DNA of 64,000 nt, from the NCBI GenBank assembly GCA_014872815.1, contig WKFK01000011.1, positions 186,001 through 250,000 of the forward strand, read 5' to 3'. The first letter of the stretch is position 1. Each line of letters opens with the position of its first letter. Made by a program: the position numbers and the translations under genes. The notes under the pieces were generated by a model. The model was not told the DNA's origin, made no database searches, and saw nothing but the letters and a program-made list of their open reading frames with translations. The stretch is from Paracoccaceae bacterium (GTDB lineage Bacteria > Pseudomonadota > Alphaproteobacteria > Rhodobacterales > Rhodobacteraceae). Positions 1 to 7,163 of the stretch are shown piece by piece.

Positions 1-1764
1 ATCCTGATTTGGTTCCTCCTGTTTCCCCCCCCTGAGGCGACCCAGGACCCTAACGCTCCCACCGCAGTGGTAGAGGGCACCGATGCGGTCACCCCATCGA
101 CCGCGCCTGCCACCGCCGCGGCGGACTCCGGTGCAGCCACCTCTGTCGCGCCAACCGAAGTTGCCGACGCGCCGCGTGTTGAGATCGACACCGCGCGCTT
201 GTCCGGTTCTGTATCGCTGCTGGGCGGTCGCCTGGACGATCTGAAGCTCAACGATTACCGCGAGACACAGGACGAAGACTCCCCAATCGTCACCTTCCTG
301 TCCCCGAACGGTGAGCCGCACGCGTTCTATGCGCTCTATGGCTGGGCGCCGGGCGCCGGCCTGTCGCTGGACCAAGTGCCGGGGTCCAACACGCTTTGGG
401 ACATCGAAAGCGGCGACAAGCTGACCGTTGAGACGCCGATTACCCTGAAGTGGGACAACGGCGCAGGCCTGATCTTCCGCCGCACCATTTCGGTGGACAA
501 AGACTACATGTTCTCCGTTGAGCAGACTGTCGAGAACACCGGCGCAGGCACCGTTGCCCTGGCACCTTATGGCGTTTTGGCCCGCTACGGTCAGCCTGAG
601 GATCTGAAGAACTTCTTCATCCTGCACGAAGGTCTGATCTCCATGGCGGACGGCGAGCTGACCGAAACCGACTATGACGGCATGACCGACTACACCTTCG
701 ATCAGCGCGAAGGCGCGCCTGCGGAAGTGACCCAGGTTGAGGCCAACGGCTGGATCGGCTTCACCGACCACTACTGGATGGCCACTTTGATCCCGGAGCA
801 AGGCAAGCCCTTCAAATCCGTGGCAAAATATGACCAGTCCCGCGACATCTATCAGACCGAAGCGGTGATGCCGACCGTGCAGGTGGCCGAAGGTCAAACC
901 GCCTCTGCCAACTCCCGTCTGTTTGCGGGCTCCAAGGACTGGGGCAAAATCCGCAACTACCAGAACGAAGAAGGTGTTGAAGGTCTGCTCGAATCCATCG
1001 ATTGGGGCTGGTTCTCCTTCCTCACGAAGCCGATCATGTGGCTCCTGATGTGGCTCTATGGCTTCATCGGTAACATGGGCTGGGCGATCATCGCGCTGAC
1101 CGTTGTTCTGAAAATCATCGTCTTCCCGCTGGCCTATAAATCTTATGCCTCCATGGCGAAGATGAAAGAGCTTCAGCCGCAAATGGAGAAGCTGAAAGAG
1201 CAAGCCGGCGACGACCGTCAGAAGATGCAGCAGGCCATGATGGAGCTGTACAAGAAGGAAAAGGTCAATCCGGCGGCAGGCTGTCTGCCGATCCTGATCC
1301 AGATCCCTATCTTCTTCTCGCTCTACAAAGTGATCTTTGTAACCAAAGAACTGCGGCACGCGCCATGGTTTGGCTGGATCACCGACCTGTCCGCACCAGA
1401 TCCAAGCTCGATCTTCAACCTGTTTGGCATCCTGCCTTACGGCGTGCCGGAACTGGGCTTCTTCGAGATCTTCTCTTTGGGCATCCTGCCAATCCTGCTG
1501 GGTATCTCCATGTGGCTGCAGCAGAAGCTGAACCCGGCCCCAACCGATCCAACGCAAAAGATGATCTTTGCCTGGATGCCATGGGTCTTCATGTTCATGC
1601 TCGGCAGCTTTGCCTCCGGTCTTGTGATCTACTGGATCACCAACAACGTGATCACTTTCATCCAGCAATACGCCATCATGCGCCAGCACGGCTATAAACC
1701 GGATGTGTTTGGCAACATCAAATCAAGCTTCAAGAAGTCGAAGCCTGAGGAGGACGCCAAATAA
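1..1764 (+). CDS. yidC: Membrane protein insertase YidC (5' end outside window)
   Basis: YidC inserts and folds inner-membrane proteins, alone or with SecYEG. The reading frame is open from base 1, where the end of the first transmembrane segment (ILIWFLLFP) is visible, so the true start lies upstream; 587 residues are seen. A low-complexity Ala/Thr/Pro linker and the large periplasmic domain follow. The conserved 60-kDa inner-membrane core begins near the segment PIMWLLMWLYGFIGNMGW and has several more hydrophobic segments, ending in a basic Lys-rich tail that contacts ribosomes in this family. Its stop overlaps the next start (TAATG), so the genes downstream are probably co-transcribed and translationally coupled. 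Confidence 0.96.
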   Translation: MLIWFLLFPPPEATQDPNAPTAVVEGTDAVTPSTAPATAAADSGAATSVAPTEVADAPRVEIDTARLSGSVSLLGGRLDDLKLNDYRETQDEDSPIVTFLSPNGEPHAFYALYGWAPGAGLSLDQVPGSNTLWDIESGDKLTVETPITLKWDNGAGLIFRRTISVDKDYMFSVEQTVENTGAGTVALAPYGVLARYGQPEDLKNFFILHEGLISMADGELTETDYDGMTDYTFDQREGAPAEVTQVEANGWIGFTDHYWMATLIPEQGKPFKSVAKYDQSRDIYQTEAVMPTVQVAEGQTASANSRLFAGSKDWGKIRNYQNEEGVEGLLESIDWGWFSFLTKPIMWLLMWLYGFIGNMGWAIIALTVVLKIIVFPLAYKSYASMAKMKELQPQMEKLKEQAGDDRQKMQQAMMELYKKEKVNPAAGCLPILIQIPIFFSLYKVIFVTKELRHAPWFGWITDLSAPDPSSIFNLFGILPYGVPELGFFEIFSLGILPILLGISMWLQQKLNPAPTDPTQKMIFAWMPWVFMFMLGSFASGLVIYWITNNVITFIQQYAIMRQHGYKPDVFGNIKSSFKKSKPEEDAK

Positions 1765-2507
1765 TGGGAACCGTCTCCGCGCTCTGGCGACACCCAATCA
1801 AGGCCCACGGACGCGAGTCCGTGGGTCATGTCTCTTTGGTGGAGGGGCAAACCTTCCCTTGGGATCGCCGCTACGCCGTTGCGCATGAACGCGCCAAAAC
1901 CGAAGGGGGCGAATGGGCGCGTTGCGTGAACTTCTCCCGCGCCGCCGGGGCGCCATCGTTGCAGGCGATCACCGCCAAGGTCGACGAGGCCACGGGCAAG
2001 ATCACTTTACAGCACCCGGACCTCTGGGAGCTGACCTTTGATCCCGAAACCCAAGGCGACAAGCTGATTGATTGGGTCCGCCCGATCATGCCCAAAGACC
2101 GCGCCGCCAGTGCCAAACTGGTGCCCGCCGGTGAATTTGGCATGACCGACACCCCCTTCCCCTCCATCGCCATCCACACCACCGCCAGCCACCGCGCGAT
2201 CGAAGGCCGCTTGGGGCGCAAACTCGCCACAGAACGCTGGCGCGGCAACATCTGGCTTGATGGCTTTGCGCCCTGGGAAGAGTTTGACTGGATTGGCAAA
2301 ACGCTGCGCATTGGCAAGACCGAAATTGAGGTGCGCGAGCGCATCACGCGCTGCAAGGCAACCACCGCCAACACCGACACCGGTGTGCGCGACGCGGACA
2401 CGCTGGGCGTTTTGAACGAAGCCTTTGGCCATCAGGACTTTGGCGTCTACGGTGTGGTGACAAAATCCGGCGACATTGCCGTCGGCGACACAGCAGAGGT
2501 GCTTTGA
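1764..2507 (+). CDS. MOSC domain-containing protein
   Basis: A 247-residue protein of the MOSC type (molybdenum cofactor sulfurase C-terminal), with an N-terminal beta-barrel-like part (WRHPIKAHGRESV) and the later conserved stretch with RCKATTANTDTG, whose cysteine is expected to handle sulfur or the cofactor. Family members take part in molybdopterin-dependent sulfur transfer or N-hydroxylated compound reduction; the substrate here is unknown. The ATG overlaps the yidC stop by one base and the stop overlaps the start of engB (TGATG), so it sits inside a tight operon. The placement between yidC and engB looks organisational rather than functional. Confidence 0.88.
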   Translation: MGTVSALWRHPIKAHGRESVGHVSLVEGQTFPWDRRYAVAHERAKTEGGEWARCVNFSRAAGAPSLQAITAKVDEATGKITLQHPDLWELTFDPETQGDKLIDWVRPIMPKDRAASAKLVPAGEFGMTDTPFPSIAIHTTASHRAIEGRLGRKLATERWRGNIWLDGFAPWEEFDWIGKTLRIGKTEIEVRERITRCKATTANTDTGVRDADTLGVLNEAFGHQDFGVYGVVTKSGDIAVGDTAEVL

Positions 2508-3160
2508 TGCAACTTCCTTTCCCATTTGTCGAAGACCCAGAGCCCTTGGCGCTGGAGCGGGGTCGCAAGCTGTTTGACGGTTCCAACTCCGACTTCCTCA
2601 AAGGTGTGGTCGCCATGGATGGCCTGCCTGCGGGGGACCGTGTTGAGGTGTGTTTTGCCGGTCGATCCAACGTGGGCAAATCCACGCTGATCAACGCGCT
2701 GACCAATCGCAGCCGTCTGGCGCGTGCCTCCAACACCCCGGGCCGCACGCAGGAGATCAACTTCTTCACGCTGACCGACAGCCACTATCTCGTCGACTTA
2801 CCGGGCTATGGTTATGCCAACGCGCCACTGGCGGTGGTGGAGAAATGGCAGCGCCTGCTGAAGCAATACCTGTCTGGTCGCGCCAACCTGCGCCGCGCCT
2901 TTGTGTTGATTGACACACGTCATGGCATCAAAGACGTGGACGAAGAGATCATGTCCCTGATGGACAGCTCCGCGCTGACCTTTCAGGTGGTGATGACCAA
3001 AGCCGACAAGGTGAAGGTCAAAGACCGAGAGAAAGTCTTCAAACAGGTGCGCGAGAAACTCGCCAAACACCCGGCGGCGTTCCCTGAGATTGTGCTGACC
3101 AGCTCGGAAAAAGGCGACGGCATTGCCACGCTGCGCGCCATCATCGCGGGTCTTGAATAA
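2507..3160 (+). CDS. engB: Ribosome biogenesis GTP-binding protein EngB/YihA
   Basis: A 217-residue TRAFAC-class GTPase needed in this family for large-subunit ribosome assembly. Visible motifs: G1 GRSNVGKS at residues 52-59, G3 DLPGYG at about 97-102, and G4 TKAD at about 164-167. Length fits the YihA/YsxC family. I take the ATG at 2507, which overlaps the preceding stop (TGATG), rather than the TTG one codon earlier. It is the third gene of the yidC operon. Confidence 0.95.
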   Translation: MQLPFPFVEDPEPLALERGRKLFDGSNSDFLKGVVAMDGLPAGDRVEVCFAGRSNVGKSTLINALTNRSRLARASNTPGRTQEINFFTLTDSHYLVDLPGYGYANAPLAVVEKWQRLLKQYLSGRANLRRAFVLIDTRHGIKDVDEEIMSLMDSSALTFQVVMTKADKVKVKDREKVFKQVREKLAKHPAAFPEIVLTSSEKGDGIATLRAIIAGLE

Positions 3161-3163
3161 CCC

Positions 3164-3529
3164 ATGCGCCTCCTGACGTCTTTGGTTCTTCTGGTGGCCG
3201 TGATGGCCTCCGCACTCATCCCCACGGGATGGATGCCAAAGACGTTGGCAGACGGCCATATGGTGCTTGTCATCTGTACTGGTGATGAGATGATTGAAAT
3301 GCTTGTGGATGACACCGGGGCGCCGGTGCCACTCCATGAGCAGACCGAAGACACGCGCAGCCCTTGTGCGTTTGCTGCGGTCGCCGATGTCGTTCCGGTG
3401 ATGAACGGCCCTTTCCCGCTGCCGCTTGATGCGTCCCTGACCAACCGCTGGCAGCATCGGGACTTCACCCACAATAGCGCTGGCTTCCACCGCCGCTATG
3501 ACGCCCGCGGCCCGCCCGCACTCTCCTGA
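3164..3529 (+). CDS. DUF2946-like exported small protein
   Basis: A 121-residue protein with an N-terminal hydrophobic segment (LLTSLVLLVAVMASALIPTGW) that looks like a signal peptide or anchor. The next part, MVLVICTGDEMIEMLVDD, with a later Cys (SPCAFAAV) and a His-containing C-terminus, resembles DUF2946 proteins, which often neighbour metal or PepSY membrane genes. No biochemical function is established. It starts three bases after engB and lies just before the PepSY membrane protein, so a link to metal uptake or reduction is an inference from context. Confidence 0.65.
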   Translation: MRLLTSLVLLVAVMASALIPTGWMPKTLADGHMVLVICTGDEMIEMLVDDTGAPVPLHEQTEDTRSPCAFAAVADVVPVMNGPFPLPLDASLTNRWQHRDFTHNSAGFHRRYDARGPPALS

Positions 3530-3603
3530 ATTCCCTTTTAAAACCAAACAAAGAACAAGCCGCCTTGGGGGTCCAAGCGCGGCCCTACAGGAGATGTTCC
3601 CTC

Positions 3604-5016
3604 ATGGCTACGGACAGCCAATTTGCCGACGTGCGTGCAGAGCAATCCAGCGCAACGTCCCTCTCTCAAAAACTCTACTTCGCCGCCTGGCGCTGGCACT
3701 TCTATGCGGCGCTTTATGTGGTGCCCTTTATGATCATGCTCGCCGTGACCGGCTTGATGATGATGTTCATCACTCAGTTTGACGGCCGGGACGGCGAGAA
3801 GATCGCCGTTACCCCACAAGGCACCGCGTTGAGTGTCTCCGATCAAGCCGCCGCCGCAACAACCGCGGTGCCCGGCACAGTGGTCGAATACATCGGGCCG
3901 AAATCTGATGCGCTCGCCACGGTCTTCCGCATCAACACCGGCGACACGCACCAGATGGTCGCTATCGATCCCTACACCGGTGCTGTGCTTGGCAACTGGG
4001 ACCGCCGTGCAGGGTGGTACGATCTGGCCGACAACATCCACGGTTCTCTGCTGCTAGGTGACACGGGCGACCGGCTGATTGAGATCGCCGCGGGCCTTGG
4101 GCTCGTTCTGGTCCTCACCGGCCTTTACCTGTGGTGGCCACGTGGTGGCGACACCTCGGTTCTTATGCCCAACCTGAAAGCGCGTGGTCGCGCGTTGTGG
4201 AAAAGCCTGCACGCCGTCACCGGGTTCTGGATCTCCGCTCTGCTGGTGATCTTCTTGATCTCCGGCCTCGCTTGGGCGGGCATCTGGGGCGGCAAATTTG
4301 TGCAGGCTTGGTCCACTTTCCCGGCTCAAAAATGGAATGACGTACCACTGTCAGACAGCACCCACGCCAGCATGAACCACGGCAACCAAAACGATGTGCC
4401 CTGGGCACTGGAGCAGACCCCAATGCCTGCTTCTGGCTCTGATGTGGGTGTCACCGGAACCGCCGCAGGCGCGCCTGTGGACATCAACAGCCTCGTGGCA
4501 TTGGGCCGAGACTTGGGTCTAGAGGGCCGTTTCCGCGTGGCTTATCCGCGTGATGAAACAGGGGTCTGGACCATCAACCAGGACAGCATGAGCGGCGACA
4601 GCACCACACCAACCGTGGACGCCACCATTCACGTGGACCAATACACCGGCAAAATCCTCGCCGAGGTGCGCTTTGCCGACTACTCGGTTGCAGGCAAATC
4701 CATGGCGTTGGGCATCCCCTTCCACATGGGACTTATGGGCCTTTGGAACCTGCTCCTGAACACCGTGTTCTGCCTGATGGTGATCTTTGTTTGTGTGTCT
4801 GGCGTGGTCATGTGGCTCAAACGCCGCCCGTCCAAGGCCCTGCGCTTGGCAGCCCCGCCCGCGCCAAAGGAAATGCCGCTTTTTAAAGGCGTCTTGTTGA
4901 TCGCCGCGCTGGTTTCCGTGGCCTTCCCGCTGGTCGGTGTGACCCTGCTGGCCGTGCTGGCCTTTGACGTGCTAGTCGTGAGCAACATTCCCGCGCTGAA
5001 ACGCGCCTTGTCATAA
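3604..5016 (+). CDS. PepSY-associated TM domain protein (PiuB-like)
   Basis: A 470-residue inner-membrane protein of the PepSY/PiuB family, often linked to iron or siderophore handling and proposed to act in ferric reduction. About five membrane segments are visible: near residues 38-60, 155-176, 205-226, 380-405 and at the C-terminus. Periplasmic PepSY-like regions lie between them (IDPYTGAVLGNW and VDQYTGKILAEVRF are the typical repeats). The ATG at 3604 is preceded by a good Shine-Dalgarno (CAGGAGATG at 3590-3598), so the longer frame from 3565 is not used. It follows the DUF2946 gene by 74 bases. Confidence 0.85.
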   Translation: MATDSQFADVRAEQSSATSLSQKLYFAAWRWHFYAALYVVPFMIMLAVTGLMMMFITQFDGRDGEKIAVTPQGTALSVSDQAAAATTAVPGTVVEYIGPKSDALATVFRINTGDTHQMVAIDPYTGAVLGNWDRRAGWYDLADNIHGSLLLGDTGDRLIEIAAGLGLVLVLTGLYLWWPRGGDTSVLMPNLKARGRALWKSLHAVTGFWISALLVIFLISGLAWAGIWGGKFVQAWSTFPAQKWNDVPLSDSTHASMNHGNQNDVPWALEQTPMPASGSDVGVTGTAAGAPVDINSLVALGRDLGLEGRFRVAYPRDETGVWTINQDSMSGDSTTPTVDATIHVDQYTGKILAEVRFADYSVAGKSMALGIPFHMGLMGLWNLLLNTVFCLMVIFVCVSGVVMWLKRRPSKALRLAAPPAPKEMPLFKGVLLIAALVSVAFPLVGVTLLAVLAFDVLVVSNIPALKRALS

Positions 5017-5023
5017 CCCATCC

Positions 5024-5049
5024 GCCCCGCCCGCAGCGGTGGGCGGGGC
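5024..5049 (+). terminator. GC-rich hairpin after PepSY gene
   Basis: A perfect 9-bp inverted repeat, GCCCCGCCC and GGGCGGGGC, with an 8-base loop, lies 7 bases after the PepSY stop. No T-run follows, so it may be a 3'-end stabiliser or weak attenuator before the dehydrogenase gene rather than a true intrinsic terminator. Confidence 0.5.
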
Positions 5050-5065
5050 AACTTGAGGACCTTGA

Positions 5066-5878
5066 ATGCAGCTCACAGGAATTGGCGTCGCAGGATGTGG
5101 CCGCATGGGCGGCCCAATGCTGACCGCACTGCGTGAAGCAGGGTTTGACGCCTTTGGCTTCGATGTCCGGCCCGCATCTGACTTTGGCGCGCTAACGCCT
5201 GACATGCGCGCCTTGGACGACTTCCGCCAAGACCTGCACATCCTGATCACCGTTGTGCGCGACATTGCTCAAACCGATGACGTGCTGTTTGGCGCGCAAA
5301 ACCTGATCGAAACTGCGCCCAACCTGCAAACAGTGATCATCTCTTCCACGCTGTCGCCCAAATACGTCCGGGCCCTGCGTGATCGTATTCCAAGCCATGT
5401 TACTCTTATCGACGCCCCCATGTCCGGCGCTGCGATTGCCGCCGAGGAAGCGCGTCTTTCTTTTATGCTGGGCGGCGACACAGAAGCTCTGCGCCAACAT
5501 CAGCCCCTGTTTGACGCCATGGGCGCGCATTTTCATCACATGGGCGGCTTTGGCGCAGGCATGCAGGCCAAGGTCCTCAACAATCTACTGGCCGCGTCCA
5601 ACACGGCCATGACCCGGCTTGTGCTCGACTGGGCCGATCAAGCGGGCATTGACGAAGACGCGCTGCTGAACCTAATCCACACATCTTCTGGCCAGAACTG
5701 GCTCGCGTCTGGGTTCAACACCATCGAATTTGCCCGCGACGGCTGGGAAGAGGACAACACCATCGGCATTCTGACCAAAGACGTGGCCTCCGCACTCGAC
5801 GCCGCGCCGGATGGGGCCGACACCACCCTGCCGGCAACCGTGCGTGACGCGATCTTTGCGCTCAAACCACGCGGTTAA
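5066..5878 (+). CDS. NAD(P)-dependent beta-hydroxyacid dehydrogenase
   Basis: A 270-residue member of the 3-hydroxyisobutyrate dehydrogenase superfamily. The dinucleotide-binding motif GVAGCGRMGGPM is at residues 7-18, the substrate-binding loop DAPMSGA at 116-122, and the catalytic-lysine region GMQAKVLNNLL places the lysine at 169. Such enzymes oxidise 3-hydroxyisobutyrate, tartronate semialdehyde or related beta-hydroxyacids; the exact substrate cannot be told from sequence. The protein is slightly shorter than typical HIBADH (about 290-300). A TTGAGG-type ribosome site precedes the ATG. Confidence 0.86.
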   Translation: MQLTGIGVAGCGRMGGPMLTALREAGFDAFGFDVRPASDFGALTPDMRALDDFRQDLHILITVVRDIAQTDDVLFGAQNLIETAPNLQTVIISSTLSPKYVRALRDRIPSHVTLIDAPMSGAAIAAEEARLSFMLGGDTEALRQHQPLFDAMGAHFHHMGGFGAGMQAKVLNNLLAASNTAMTRLVLDWADQAGIDEDALLNLIHTSSGQNWLASGFNTIEFARDGWEEDNTIGILTKDVASALDAAPDGADTTLPATVRDAIFALKPRG

Positions 5879-5941
5879 CCATCCGATAGGACAAGCCGCA
5901 CAGCCGTTGCACTCTGCACGCAATTCCGGCAAGACACCTCT

Positions 5942-6637
5942 ATGAGTATTCGCGCCCTTGCCCTCGCCGTCCACCTGTTCACCGCCACCGGTGCCGTTTT
6001 TGCCATGTTGGCCATGTTGGCCGCTGTGGATGGCAAATGGAGCCTGATGTTCCTCTGGTTGGTGGTGGCCTTTATCGTGGACGGGATCGACGGGCCCTTG
6101 GCGCGCCACTACCACGTGAAGAAAAACGCGCCGGAGTTTGACGGCGTCTTGCTCGACCTGATCATCGACTACCTGACCTATGTGTTCATCCCGGCCTATG
6201 CGCTCTTTAAATCCGGGCTGATGGATGGCTGGACCGGCTGGTTTGCGATCATCATCATCACCTTTGCCTCTGCGCTCTACTTCGCGGACACACGAATGAA
6301 AACCAAGGACAATTCCTTCTCCGGCTTCCCCGGATGCTGGAACATGGTGGTGATTGTGATCTTTGCGGTGGAGCCAAACTTCTGGGTCAGCTTGGCGCTG
6401 GTCTCCGTGCTCGCCGTGGCCATGTTCCTGCCCATAAAATTTGTGCACCCCACCCGCACGGAGCGTTGGCGCTGGCTCACCTTCCCGATGGCGCTCGCTT
6501 GGACCTTCTTTGCCGGTTGGGCTGCTTGGGTCGACTTCCACCCGGAAAGCTGGGCGCATTGGGGGCTGGTTGCCACCTCGGTCTACCTGACCGTCGCGGG
6601 TGCCGCGCAACAGCTCATCTACCGAGAAACGCTCTGA
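5942..6637 (+). CDS. pcs: Phosphatidylcholine synthase
   Basis: A 231-residue polytopic membrane protein of the CDP-alcohol phosphatidyltransferase family. The signature is visible as D50-G51-x2-A54-R55 then G68-x3-D72-x3-D76, with the longer 12-residue spacing between AR and G that is typical of Pcs. It condenses CDP-diacylglycerol with choline to give phosphatidylcholine directly, a route common in alphaproteobacteria. About seven hydrophobic segments follow. Its stop codon directly abuts the stop of the convergent ogt gene, with no intergenic base. Confidence 0.9.
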   Translation: MSIRALALAVHLFTATGAVFAMLAMLAAVDGKWSLMFLWLVVAFIVDGIDGPLARHYHVKKNAPEFDGVLLDLIIDYLTYVFIPAYALFKSGLMDGWTGWFAIIIITFASALYFADTRMKTKDNSFSGFPGCWNMVVIVIFAVEPNFWVSLALVSVLAVAMFLPIKFVHPTRTERWRWLTFPMALAWTFFAGWAAWVDFHPESWAHWGLVATSVYLTVAGAAQQLIYRETL

Positions 6638-7090
6638 TCAGATCAGCAACCCACCTGCCCGCTCATGTTTGAGCAACCAGACCTTGGTTTCCACACCACC
6701 TAATCCGGAAAAGCCGCCGAGCCCGTTTGCGCCAAGCACGCGGTGGCAGGGAATGATCACCGGGATCGGATTGCCGCCGCAACCCTGACCAATCGCTTGC
6801 GCTGGCACACCGAGGTCCTTGGACAACTCGCCATAGGTGCGGGTTTCCCCAAGCGGAATCTCCAACATGGCGTCACACACCCGTTGCTGAAACTCTGACG
6901 CCTCCACCTTCAACGGCAGATCAAACCCCTGCGCCGGATCATCAAAATAGGCCACCAATTGCGCGGCGGCCTCGCGCAACAATGGCGTGTCATCTGTACC
7001 GCCACTCTCCCATTCTGCGCGCACAATGGCGCCATCCTTTTCGGTGAGAGTCATCGGTCCGGTGGGCGTGTCTACGGTCAATCTCAACAT
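6638..7090 (-). CDS. ogt: Methylated-DNA--protein-cysteine methyltransferase
   Basis: A 150-residue suicide DNA-repair protein that moves O6-methyl groups from guanine to its own cysteine. The active-site motif IPCHRV is at residues 113-118 with the acceptor Cys115, and the helix-turn-helix region around TRTYGELSKDLGVPAQAIGQG precedes it. The usual alanine context before the active site reads GQGCGGNPIPVIIPCHRV, standard for Ogt. I choose the ATG at 7090 (MLRLTVDT) over the upstream TTG. It is convergent with pcs and lies downstream of ileS on the same strand. Confidence 0.93.
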   Translation of the reverse strand: MLRLTVDTPTGPMTLTEKDGAIVRAEWESGGTDDTPLLREAAAQLVAYFDDPAQGFDLPLKVEASEFQQRVCDAMLEIPLGETRTYGELSKDLGVPAQAIGQGCGGNPIPVIIPCHRVLGANGLGGFSGLGGVETKVWLLKHERAGGLLI

Positions 7091-7108
7091 GACGCCACAC
7101 TGCCCAAG

Positions 7109-7136
7109 CAAAAGGCGCCCCGCAAGCGGGACGCCT
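7109..7136 (-). terminator. Intrinsic terminator of ileS
   Basis: On the minus strand an 11-bp near-perfect stem (AGGCGTCCCGC and GCGGGGCGCCT, one G-T wobble) is followed by TTTT. It lies 28 bases after the ileS stop, so it should end the ileS transcript before ogt. Confidence 0.75.
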
Positions 7137-7163
7137 CAGAATGCGCATCATTTGGAGCGCAAA

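Noticed and set aside
5024-5049. Riboswitch before the dehydrogenase gene
   Set aside because: Only one simple GC-rich hairpin is present, with no conserved aptamer motif.
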